Source: Mobilicoccus sp032100225 (lineage in GTDB: Bacteria > Actinomycetota > Actinomycetes > Actinomycetales > Dermatophilaceae). Taken from it: a stretch of DNA of 14,941 bases. The notes below the pieces were generated by a model that was not told the DNA's origin, made no database searches, and was given only the letters and a program-made list of their open reading frames with translations. Numbering within the stretch: the first letter of the stretch is position 1; each line of letters begins with the position of its first letter. The stretch is taken from positions 1-14,941 of the forward strand of contig DAMDJY010000085.1 of the NCBI GenBank assembly GCA_032100225.1. Direction: 5' to 3'. Below are positions 1-5,327 of the stretch, one piece after another. Both the position numbers and the translations under genes were made by a program.

Positions 1-187
1 GCTGGTCGGGCTGGTCGACGACGGGGTCATCACGCCTGTCGTGGATCGAGTGCTGCCTTTCGCGCAGACCCAGGAGGCTCTACAGCAGGTGTTGACGGGC
101 GGCACCCGAGGCAAAGTCCTCGTGACCACGCGACCTGATGCGGTCACCACTCACGCTCCCGGCCTGAAAGCAGAAGGCTCCGAGTAG
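1..187 (+). CDS. Zinc-type alcohol dehydrogenase / quinone oxidoreductase, C-terminal end (partial)
   Basis: The reading frame is open from base 2 to the TAG at 185-187 and gives 61 residues; the gene begins before the window. The visible end has the pattern of medium-chain NAD(P)H-dependent oxidoreductases: a segment on the requirement for the last strand (ITPVVDRVLPFAQTQEAL), then a helix and GGTRGKVLV, which matches the family's usual closing motif (helix, then G-K-V-V/L). The family reduces quinones, enones or aldehydes with NADPH, but the catalytic domain is outside the window, so the substrate cannot be given. The tail after KVLV (about 20 residues) is longer than usual and probably disordered. 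It converges on the GNAT at 201-881 with only 13 bases between the stop codons and no obvious terminator. Confidence 0.75.
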   Translation, partial: LVGLVDDGVITPVVDRVLPFAQTQEALQQVLTGGTRGKVLVTTRPDAVTTHAPGLKAEGSE

Positions 188-200
188 TCGCTCGCGGAGT

Positions 201-881
201 TCAGAGGTCGATGGCGAGGAATCGGCGCAGTGCGTCTGCGCCGTCGACGGTGATGGGGTCGTCGGGGCGGATGTCGGTGTCGGGAGTGACGAGGACTCGT
301 TGGCTCTCGACGCCGACGATGCCCTCGGCGGTGCGTTGGGCGATGCGGTCGGTTCCGTTGTCGACGTAGCCCGTCTTGCGGCTCACCGCAGCCGAGGCGT
401 GGTTGCCGGCGATGTAGGCCGACCCGCATCGCAGCGCCCCGAGCTCGTCGAACGCAAACCCGACGGCGAGCTGCCGCATGAGGGTGCCGGTGCCCTTGCC
501 GTGGTGGGGGAGCCCGAGCCACGAGCCGGTCTCGATGTGGCGTCGCTGGGCGAAGTTCTCGGCGTGCAGGTCTTGCATGCCGACGAGTTCCCCGTCGCGC
601 CGCACGGCCAGGGCCAGGCGCCAGTTGTCGCGTGCGAAATCGGCACGTTGGGTCCATCACCAGGCCAGGGAGGACGACGGGAATCCGTCCGGGGAACCCG
701 GCGAATACGGTTGGCGGTGCCACTCGTTCAGGAACGGCATCGGGGCATCCGGGGCCTGCATCCCGCCACGAACGAGCTCGACCAACTCCGGAAAATCGTC
801 GTCACGCAGAACCCGCAACTCGACGGGGCCCGACGCGATGCGCAGGCCGAGCGGCGGAAAGATCTCCTCCAAAGTGAGCAC
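201..881 (-). pseudogene. GNAT N-acetyltransferase interrupted by an in-frame TGA
   Basis: Read from GTG at 881, one frame runs to the stop at 201 with a single interruption: TGA at 657-659, codon 75 of 227. Both sides belong to the same protein. The first part has the usual start of a RimJ/RimL-like GNAT (EEIFPPLGLRI, then VELRVLRDDD). The part after the TGA continues with WTQRADFARDNWRLALAV, VGMQDLHAENFAQRR, the acetyl-CoA loop HHGKGTGT and the late NHASAAVSRKTGY helix-strand. The codon context is TGG-TGA-TGG, so one G-to-A change in a tryptophan codon explains it. The restored length (226 residues) suits the family. If translated, the downstream part could restart at GTG 603-605 but would lack the N-terminal strands. 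The family transfers acetyl groups to amines of small molecules or protein N-termini; the substrate is unknown. A sequencing error or stop readthrough are alternatives to a true pseudogene. Confidence 0.85.
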
Positions 882-965
882 GGTCGATTGTGACCTACGC
901 CTGGTCGGGGGCGACAGCGCATTTCGCGCATGTGAACTCCCCCGTGGCAGCGCCTGTGGCTCGCA

Positions 966-987
966 GATAGCTCAGGCCCTAGCTATC
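966..987. promoter_or_regulatory. Inverted repeat upstream of the first TA module (possible operator)
   Basis: GATAGCT (966-972) and AGCTATC (981-987) are perfect inverted copies separated by 8 bases. They lie just upstream of the -10 box of the toxin-antitoxin operon. RHH antitoxins commonly bind short inverted repeats in their own promoter, so this is a candidate autoregulatory operator; that role is inferred. Confidence 0.5.
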
Positions 988-1012
988 GCACTACGCCCGT
1001 AATACGCTAGGG
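977..1012. promoter_or_regulatory. Second, interlocked inverted repeat over the TA promoter
   Basis: CCCTAGC (977-983) and GCTAGGG (1006-1012) are perfect inverted copies. The left arm overlaps the right arm of the repeat at 966-987, and the right arm covers the end of the -10 box and the predicted transcription start. A repressor bound here would block RNA polymerase directly. Confidence 0.45.
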
Positions 1013-1014
1013 GG
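1003..1014 (+). promoter_or_regulatory. Leaderless-type -10 box (TACGCT) before the toxin gene
   Basis: TACGCT (1003-1008) fits the actinobacterial TANNNT -10 consensus and is followed by exactly 6 bases before the ATG at 1015, so transcription should begin at or next to the A of the start codon. The G run at 1010-1014 touches the ATG and is too close to act as a Shine-Dalgarno site. No clear -35 box is visible. The same hexamer and spacing are found before the gluA-like gene. Confidence 0.5.
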
Positions 1015-1305
1015 ATGGAGGGCGCAGCCGATTGGACTCATCGCGGTACCTACATCGCGAAGCACTCAAGGACGCCCCTCGTGGCCAACGAAGCACTGTC
1101 TGATCCTGACCGCCTGGTCCTCGACCCGGATCCTGCGTCGAGGTCGGGCCGCACGCAGCGCGTCATCGGGTGGTCTACGACGATCGGGTTGCTTGTGACC
1201 GTGATCGTTCTGCCCGATAAAGGCGCTCTCTGGGGCGTCAATGCCTGGCTTTCCAACCCGACAGACCAACGCCGCTACCTAGAGGAGCGAACTGATGAGG
1301 ATTGA
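1015..1305 (+). CDS. BrnT-like toxin of a type II toxin-antitoxin module
   Basis: A 96-residue protein that I read as a BrnT-fold (RelE-like) RNase toxin. Visible features are the early W-T...I-A-K-H segment (residues about 7-17), E-A-L-S-D-P, an R-x-I-G strand, the hydrophobic strand GLLVTVIVL, then a strand and terminal helix rich in R and Y (NPTDQRRYLEER). This follows the BrnT order: KH helix, EAL/DP, LVVV strand, final R..Y helix. Known BrnT proteins cut mRNA and arrest growth. The gene comes first and overlaps the antitoxin by 11 bases, the toxin-first order of brnTA. The ATG at 1015 is preferred because a -10 box sits 7 bases before it. Similarity is by pattern only, so another small ParE/RelE relative or DUF4258 protein is possible. 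Base composition is less GC-rich than the neighbours, suggesting transfer. Confidence 0.6.
   Translation: MEGAADWTHRGTYIAKHSRTPLVANEALSDPDRLVLDPDPASRSGRTQRVIGWSTTIGLLVTVIVLPDKGALWGVNAWLSNPTDQRRYLEERTDED
1282..1287 (+). promoter_or_regulatory. Ribosome binding site of the antitoxin gene
   Basis: GAGGAG lies 7 bases before the ATG at 1295, inside the end of the toxin gene. It fixes the antitoxin start and gives the antitoxin its own efficient initiation although the toxin message is probably leaderless, a likely way to keep antitoxin in excess. Confidence 0.6.
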
Positions 1306-1594
1306 AGATCTGATCGAGGCTGAGGCAGCAGTCTCGGAGGCGGACATGGATGCCGATCTGAAGCCAGGAACGGTGATGACGCGAGGTCACAGCCGGACGC
1401 GCACGCTGCAGGTCCGGCTCAACGATGACGAGCTGGCCGAGCTGACCGAATTGGCCACCAAGAGGGGCGTACCCGCCTCGACGCTAGCCCGCGAATTGCT
1501 GATGAATCAGGTACGAGCGGGTGAGGACTCACCACAGGCCCTCATTGCACGGCTGCGCACCGACCTCGCTACGCTCGCAGCCTCCGTCGCTTGA
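1295..1594 (+). CDS. Ribbon-helix-helix (CopG/BrnA-like) antitoxin
   Basis: A 99-residue protein. Residues about 36-73 form an RHH DNA-binding unit: the strand TLQVRLNDDEL, helix A (AELTELATKRG) and helix B (STLARELLMNQVRAG). The first 30 residues are acidic (EDLIEAEAAVSEADMDADL) and probably form the toxin-binding arm. The C-terminus is a short helix. It should neutralise the BrnT-like toxin by direct binding and repress the operon at the inverted repeats at 966-1012. In BrnA the DNA-binding part is C-terminal, as here. The start is set by GAGGAG at 1282-1287. The toxin partner is inferred from gene overlap and order. Confidence 0.75.
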   Translation: MRIEDLIEAEAAVSEADMDADLKPGTVMTRGHSRTRTLQVRLNDDELAELTELATKRGVPASTLARELLMNQVRAGEDSPQALIARLRTDLATLAASVA

Positions 1595-1676
1595 TCTACT
1601 CGCCGCCAGGGATCGGAGCAGTCTGGCCCCGGTCACGCCGAGCGCAAATCGGTTGCCCGGCGGGAAAACTGAAGGC

Positions 1677-2198
1677 GTGGAGATCTTCCTCTTGCGTGAA
1701 TCGGATGCCGCGACGCTTGGTCCGTTACACAACCGGATCTGGCGAATGGCCTATGCCGGGCTGCTGCCTGAGGCAATTCTCGATTCGCTCGACGACGAGG
1801 ACAACACGCGTCGCTGGGCTGAGCGGGGTGCAGTTCACCAGGTGGCCGGGCATTCCGCGGAGGGAGCGACGACCCTCGTTGCACGCGCCGAGGGGGCGCC
1901 GGTGGGGTGGGTGTCGGTCGGGCCTGCCCGCGACGACGATGCGCCGATGGAAAGCGAACTCTGGTCCCTCTACGTCGACCCCGCGCACTGGGGAACCGGA
2001 GTGGCCGACGCGTTGCTCGCCGCCGGCCTCCCTGGGTCCGGGTACCTGTGGGTACTGGAGGGCAATGATCGAGCCATCGGTTTCTACCGTCGTCGGGGCT
2101 TCATCCTCGACGGCGCGACCAAAGGCGTCTCGGGACGTGTCGGCAGCAGACTCGACGACGCGTCAGGCGTAGAGCTGCGCATGACCCGCGCGAGGTGA
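1677..2198 (+). CDS. GNAT family N-acetyltransferase
   Basis: A 173-residue single-domain acetyltransferase. The start is taken at GTG 1677 because the conserved N-terminal strand (VEIFLLRESDAATLGPLHNRIW) begins there; the open frame extends further back but that part has no family character. Other landmarks are the helix RMAYAGLLPEAILDSLDD, the strand TTLVARAEGAPVGWVSVG, motif A (LWSLYVDPAHWGTGVADALL, whose GTG-V-A loop binds acetyl-CoA pyrophosphate) and motif B (YLWVLEGNDRAIGFYRRRGF). The last residues, VELRMTRAR, give the closing strand. The WRMAYAGLLP pattern is common in small-molecule acetyltransferases of actinobacteria; the substrate is unknown. It ends in the four bases that begin an upstream GTG of the next gene, so the two may be partly coupled, although that gene also has its own promoter. 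Confidence 0.85.
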   Translation: MEIFLLRESDAATLGPLHNRIWRMAYAGLLPEAILDSLDDEDNTRRWAERGAVHQVAGHSAEGATTLVARAEGAPVGWVSVGPARDDDAPMESELWSLYVDPAHWGTGVADALLAAGLPGSGYLWVLEGNDRAIGFYRRRGFILDGATKGVSGRVGSRLDDASGVELRMTRAR

Positions 2199-2212
2199 GT
2201 CGTCCGCGCTGC

Positions 2213-2224
2213 CATACTGGCCTG
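2213..2224 (+). promoter_or_regulatory. Leaderless-type -10 box (CATACT) before the PPOX-like gene
   Basis: CATACT (2213-2218) is followed by 6 bases and the ATG at 2225. No Shine-Dalgarno sequence precedes that ATG. The spacing is the same as at 1003 and at two other genes in the window, which supports ATG 2225 over the GTG at 2195. Confidence 0.45.
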
Positions 2225-2767
2225 ATGGCGACCCAGTACGAGCAGATCGGCGACGGCCATCGCGCCTTCATCGAGGCGCAGCAGATGTACTTCGTCGCCA
2301 CCGCGGCCCGAGACGGACGGGTCAATGTGTCCCCGAAGGGACTCGACTCCCTGCGGGTGCTCGGCCCAAATCGCGTCGCGTGGCTCAACGGCACTGGCAG
2401 TGGCAACGAGACCGCCGCCCACCTGCTTGACAGCCCGCGGATGACGCTCATGTTCTGCTCCTTCGCCGGCAAGCCTCTGATCCTGCGGCTCTACGGCACG
2501 GCCCGCGCCATCCACGAACCGGATGCCGAGTGGGCCTCACTCAGCACCCTCTTCCCGCCGATGCGTGGAGCACGCAACATCTTCGACGTGCAGGTGGACC
2601 TCGTGCAGACCTCGTGCGGATACGGGGTGCCGCTGTTCGGATACGAGGGTCAGCGCGACCTCATGGACTCCTGGGCCGCGGCGCGCGAGGGCGACCGGCT
2701 GCGCGAGTACCAGTCGAAGAACAATCTGCGCAGTATCGACGGTTACCCGACCGGTCTGCCCCTGTAG
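2225..2767 (+). CDS. Pyridoxamine 5'-phosphate oxidase-related flavoprotein
   Basis: A 180-residue protein of the FMN-binding split-barrel group. Recognisable parts are the first strand and loop FIEAQQMYFVATAARDGRVNVSPKGLDSLRVL (residues about 17-48; the V-S-P-K-G segment is typical of this subfamily), the strand VAWLNGTGSGNETAAHLLDSPRMTLMFCSF with the conserved N-E-T-x-x-H-L phosphate/FMN region, and RLYGTARAI. The C-terminal third (SCGYGVPLFGYEGQRDLMDSW) also fits these small PPOX-like proteins. Members bind FMN or F420 and reduce small molecules; few have known substrates. The start at ATG 2225 is chosen from the -10 spacing. The GNAT ends 27 bases upstream. The gene lies between an intact GNAT and a decayed GNAT tail. 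Confidence 0.85.
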   Translation: MATQYEQIGDGHRAFIEAQQMYFVATAARDGRVNVSPKGLDSLRVLGPNRVAWLNGTGSGNETAAHLLDSPRMTLMFCSFAGKPLILRLYGTARAIHEPDAEWASLSTLFPPMRGARNIFDVQVDLVQTSCGYGVPLFGYEGQRDLMDSWAAAREGDRLREYQSKNNLRSIDGYPTGLPL

Positions 2768-2846
2768 CGCTCAGGACAGGACGAAGTCGATGGTGCCGCC
2801 GCGTCCGGCCACGAACTACGCATGACCCATGCGAGTTGCGTCGTCC
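2768..2846 (+). pseudogene. Decayed GNAT C-terminal tail
   Basis: Bases 2794-2846 align without gaps with the end of the GNAT gene at 2153-2205: 40 of 53 positions are identical by my count. Translated in the matching frame it reads ASGHELRMTHAS, against ASGVELRMTRAR for the intact protein, and most differences are at third codon positions or conservative. This points to a related coding tail rather than chance. There is no start and no upstream domain, and the frame continues into nonsense past the position of the intact gene's stop. It overlaps, on the other strand, the end of the MFS remnant. Confidence 0.45.
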
Positions 2847-3447
2847 TCGTGTGTTGGGCGAGGGAGCAGCAGCGCAGTCAGGGCGATGGCAATGCAGATG
2901 CCCGCGAGAACGGCGCGCGGACCGAACGTCTGCAGTAGTGGGTGGTCGCGGCGATGAGGACCGGACCGGCGCTCATGCCCGCGAAGGTCCACAGCGCAGA
3001 CACCCGGGCGTTGTGGCTGAGCGGTGTGGCTTTGACGCGGATAGCCCCCATGGACGAGTTGGCGAGGCTCGTCGTGAACAGCACGAGCCCGAACAGGATC
3101 ATCGCGAGAACGACACCGAGTGTGCCGCCGATCAAGAGCGGAAACGCGAGGTAGAGGACGCTGCGCGCCCATGATGCGATTCGGAGGGTGCGGTCGAGCC
3201 CGATGCGCTGCGCCCCGTGGCGGGTGACCCACCCGCCCGCGAATCCGCCCAGCGACGGGAGCCCGAGGACGAGGCCGTATTGCGTCGGGGTGAAGTGCAA
3301 ATCACGCAGGTAGAACACCTGGCTGACGGGCGAGAACGCGCTGGCCAGGCCGGCGAACGCCGTCCACGACAGCAGGAGTGCCCGCAGGCGAGGGTCGTTC
3401 CACACGAGGCGAACTCCGCCGGTGACTAGATCCCACCGACCACGCAT
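2816..3447 (-). pseudogene. MFS exporter remnant: C-terminal half, frameshifted
   Basis: The minus strand from about 3447 encodes the middle loop and second half of a major facilitator. It starts with DLVTGGVRLVWNDPRLRALL, the loop between the two six-helix halves of MFS_3-type drug or siderophore exporters, followed by five membrane segments with the inter-helix motif GGWVTRHGAQRIG. After GMSAGPVLIAATTHY (near 2936) the frame must shift by one base to continue into LQTFGPRAVLAGICIAIALT and the natural end at 2816. The first six helices are missing: upstream of 3447 another frame has only a 25-residue hydrophobic run (3450-3532, AVAAVVVVAMLALAGLFALD) that cannot be assigned. Two defects, N-terminal loss and a frameshift, make a pseudogene likely. 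The intact gene would have been a proton-driven efflux pump. Confidence 0.75.
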
Positions 3448-3600
3448 CCAGGGCGAACAGGCCGGCCAGAGCCAGCATGGCGACAACCACCACTGCGGCG
3501 ACGGCGATGATGCCGACCCTCCCAAGAGTCATGGTCACGAGGGTAATCACCGGACCGTGAGCTCTGCTCTTTACTGCCCCGCGCAGGCATGCTGGTCGGC

Positions 3601-3771
3601 ATGACGATCTGGGAGTCGAGCAACGAGGACGTGCCGCGTCCACCAGACGGGCTGAGGCCGACGTTGGCTGATGAAGCTCGTCGACAGTCCGCCCTCGTTG
3701 CGGAGGCAGATCGAGCCACCGATGACCAGGCCTTCGTCGACGTCGTCCCCGACGACTGTACGAAGGATTGA
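3601..3771 (+). CDS. Small acidic protein, possibly the tail of an antitoxin family
   Basis: A 56-residue open frame beginning at ATG 3601; an upstream in-frame ATG at 3589 is less likely because a -10-like CATGCT (3588-3593) overlaps it and ends 7 bases before 3601. The protein has a variable first part (MTIWESSNEDVPRPPDGLRP) and an acidic helical part (LADEARRQSALVAEADRATDDQAF). The latter resembles the C-terminal toxin-binding tail of MazE-like antitoxins in actinobacteria (R-R-Q-S...D-D-Q-A-F-x-D). No toxin gene follows: the next gene is an EEP-family hydrolase. It may be an orphan or broken antitoxin, or an unrelated small protein. Coding is supported only by the family-like tail and the promoter-like spacing. 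Confidence 0.4.
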   Translation: MTIWESSNEDVPRPPDGLRPTLADEARRQSALVAEADRATDDQAFVDVVPDDCTKD

Positions 3772-3830
3772 CGCGCTGAGCGAACCGGCGCGCACTGGAG
3801 TCCCGGCGCATTGAGGGGGAGGTTGGGGGT

Positions 3831-4565
3831 GTGGTCACTGTTCTCGGACTGAATGTCTCGGCTCCGACACCGGAGCGCGCTCGCGAGTTGCTCGCGTACC
3901 TGTGGCTGCGGGAAGAGCGGGTTCTCGTTCTCACCGAGATGACGGGCGGGGCCGGGTCGCGCCTGATGCTGCAGGTGTGCGAGGCCGCTGGGTACGTCGT
4001 CATCGCGCCGCCGTTGAAGGCGCGTGATCGGGGCTGCGTCGTCATCGTGCGGGACGCTGACCTGCAGGTCGGGACTGCGGAGTTCCCGGAGGGGCCGCGC
4101 GTGGTCCGGGTCCCCATCGACGGCGTGACGCTGATCGGCGTCTACGGAGTGGCGAGTGATCCGGTGCGCTATTCCGGCTCGGCGCAGCGCGACCGCAAAC
4201 GAGCCCGGCTGGCGCGCTTCACTGACCTCGTTGCCGGTGAAACGGATTCGGCGCCGATCCTGATCATCGGCGACCTCAACATCGTCGACCCCGACGATCG
4301 GGACCGCCTGCCGTACGTCCTCGCTGAGGAACGCGCGGCGTATGACCGTCTCCTCGACCTCGACCTCGGGTTCGTCGACGCCTACCGCGCCGCCACCGGA
4401 ACGACGAGCATCACGTGGTCCGACCACAGTGGCGTCGGTTGCCGCTACGACCACGTTTTCGCGCGCGGTCTGCGCATCGTCGGAGCAGAGATCGACGACA
4501 CACCTCGCCTCGACGGCCACACCGATCACTCGGCCATCGCTGTCGACGTCACCGCCGTTGGCTGA
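3831..4565 (+). CDS. Endonuclease/exonuclease/phosphatase (EEP) family hydrolase
   Basis: A 244-residue metal-dependent hydrolase of the EEP (DNase I/ExoIII-like) fold, ending at the TGA 4563-4565. The metal and catalytic residues appear in family order: N8 in the first strand (LGLNV), E36 after LVLT, the G-D-L-N signature at 147-150 (D148 and N150), W196-S-D, the R-Y-D-H-V-F strand (Y206, D207, H208) and the closing T-D-H-S pair D232-H233. Family members cut phosphodiester or phosphomonoester bonds in nucleic acids, sphingomyelin or inositol phosphates. There is no signal peptide, so the enzyme should be cytoplasmic. ExoIII itself is longer and carries more DNA-contact loops, so I do not call it xthA. 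The start is GTG 3831, preceded by a purine-rich site at 3813-3822. The opposite strand has a long open frame that is only the GC-rich shadow of this gene. Confidence 0.8.
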   Translation: MVTVLGLNVSAPTPERARELLAYLWLREERVLVLTEMTGGAGSRLMLQVCEAAGYVVIAPPLKARDRGCVVIVRDADLQVGTAEFPEGPRVVRVPIDGVTLIGVYGVASDPVRYSGSAQRDRKRARLARFTDLVAGETDSAPILIIGDLNIVDPDDRDRLPYVLAEERAAYDRLLDLDLGFVDAYRAATGTTSITWSDHSGVGCRYDHVFARGLRIVGAEIDDTPRLDGHTDHSAIAVDVTAVG

Positions 4566-4625
4566 CCATCTCAGCCAGCGCCTCGGGTCTCACATCGCCG
4601 CCTTCGCTGGCTGGCGCGAACTCGG

Positions 4626-4739
4626 ACCTCAAGAACTGCACACATCGATGCAGTCGTCACAGCGTGACCATTGCGTCCTCGCAGGTCAGCCGGACACTGG
4701 TGGCCGCCCTCGTGACCCCATGTGTGTAGTTCTTGAGGT
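4626..4739. repeat. 20-bp near-perfect inverted repeat element
   Basis: ACCTCAAGAACTGCACACAT (4626-4645) is matched in inverted orientation at 4720-4739 with one mismatch in 20. The arms enclose 74 bases. The arms are much less GC-rich than their surroundings. No flanking target-site duplication and no coding frame are visible. It could be a miniature mobile element, a pair of operator sites, or a long RNA hairpin in the intergenic region between the EEP gene and the GntR operon. Confidence 0.6.
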
Positions 4740-4820
4740 TGCGGGTGTGCCTGTCTCCCTGCTCGGGCCCGAGGTGCGCGGTCGTGTCGTCCTGGCGGTG
4801 CCGTCGCTAGTCTTGGGGGC

Positions 4821-4850
4821 TTGCTCGCCGCTGTTCTTACTGTCTATAGT
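4821..4850 (+). promoter_or_regulatory. Promoter of the GntR-ABC operon
   Basis: A -35-like TTGCTC (4821-4826) and a strong -10 TATAGT (4845-4850) are separated by 18 bases. The -10 lies inside the palindrome at 4839-4863, so repressor and polymerase would compete. Confidence 0.65.
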
Positions 4851-4863
4851 GCATATACACAGT
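4839..4863. promoter_or_regulatory. Palindromic operator for the YtrA-type repressor
   Basis: The site reads ACTGT-n-TATA-n5-TATA-n-ACAGT, a 25-bp palindrome with 9 of 10 arm positions matching on each side. It covers the -10 box and ends right before the ribosome binding site of the GntR gene. YtrA-subfamily regulators are known to repress their own operon through such palindromes, so autoregulation is expected; binding by this protein is inferred from position. Confidence 0.7.
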
Positions 4864-4870
4864 AAGGAGG
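4864..4870 (+). promoter_or_regulatory. Ribosome binding site of the GntR gene
   Basis: AAGGAGG lies 7 bases before the ATG at 4878. It is a strong consensus site and settles the start of the regulator. Confidence 0.75.
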
Positions 4871-4877
4871 CGTTGCG

Positions 4878-5327
4878 ATGCGCATCGTCATCTCGAATGC
4901 ATCGGGCAGACCGATCTACGAGCAGATCTCCACACAGATCAAGCAGGCCATCCTCGCCGGAGACCTGAAAGAAGGGGAGCGGTTGCCCTCGATCCGAGGG
5001 CTCGCGCGCGACCTGCGGGTTTCGGTCATCACGACGACCCGCGCCTACTCCGACCTCGCCGCCGAGGGCTTCGTCGCAAACGTGCAGGGCAAGGGCAGTT
5101 ACGTCCTCCCGCGAGACAGCGACCTCATGCGCGAACACGCGCTTCGGGAGGTCGAATCGCACCTCGCGCTCGCCGTCGACACCGCGCGCCTCACTGGGCT
5201 GGCCGACGCGGACGTCCGCGCCGCGCTCGACGCCCTCCTCGCCAGCGACGACATCGGCGGATCAAACCGGTCTGCGGCGAGCAACACAGCGACAGAGAAC
5301 AGCGACACGAACGGGGGAGCACGATGA
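4878..5327 (+). CDS. GntR family regulator, YtrA subfamily
   Basis: A 149-residue transcription factor. Residues about 8-77 form the GntR winged helix: PIYEQISTQIKQAILAGDL, then LPSIRGLARDLRVSVITTTRAYSDL (helix-turn-helix) and the wing EGFVANVQGKGSYVL. The remaining 70 residues are one or two helices and a polar tail (SDLMREHALREVESHLALAVDTA), too short for a FadR or UTRA ligand domain; this is the YtrA type. Such proteins repress ABC transporter operons and respond to cell-envelope antibiotics in Bacillus; the ligand here is unknown. The last four bases (ATGA) overlap the start of the ATPase gene, so translation is coupled. A palindromic operator covers its promoter. Confidence 0.9.
   Translation: MRIVISNASGRPIYEQISTQIKQAILAGDLKEGERLPSIRGLARDLRVSVITTTRAYSDLAAEGFVANVQGKGSYVLPRDSDLMREHALREVESHLALAVDTARLTGLADADVRAALDALLASDDIGGSNRSAASNTATENSDTNGGAR

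Noticed and set aside
2195..2224. Earlier GTG start for the PPOX-like protein
   Set aside because: The added ten residues are not family-like, and a -10 box would lie inside them; ATG 2225 fits better.
3426..4529. Long open frame on the minus strand opposite the EEP hydrolase
   Set aside because: It is an arginine-rich shadow frame without domains, and the plus-strand protein shows all catalytic motifs.
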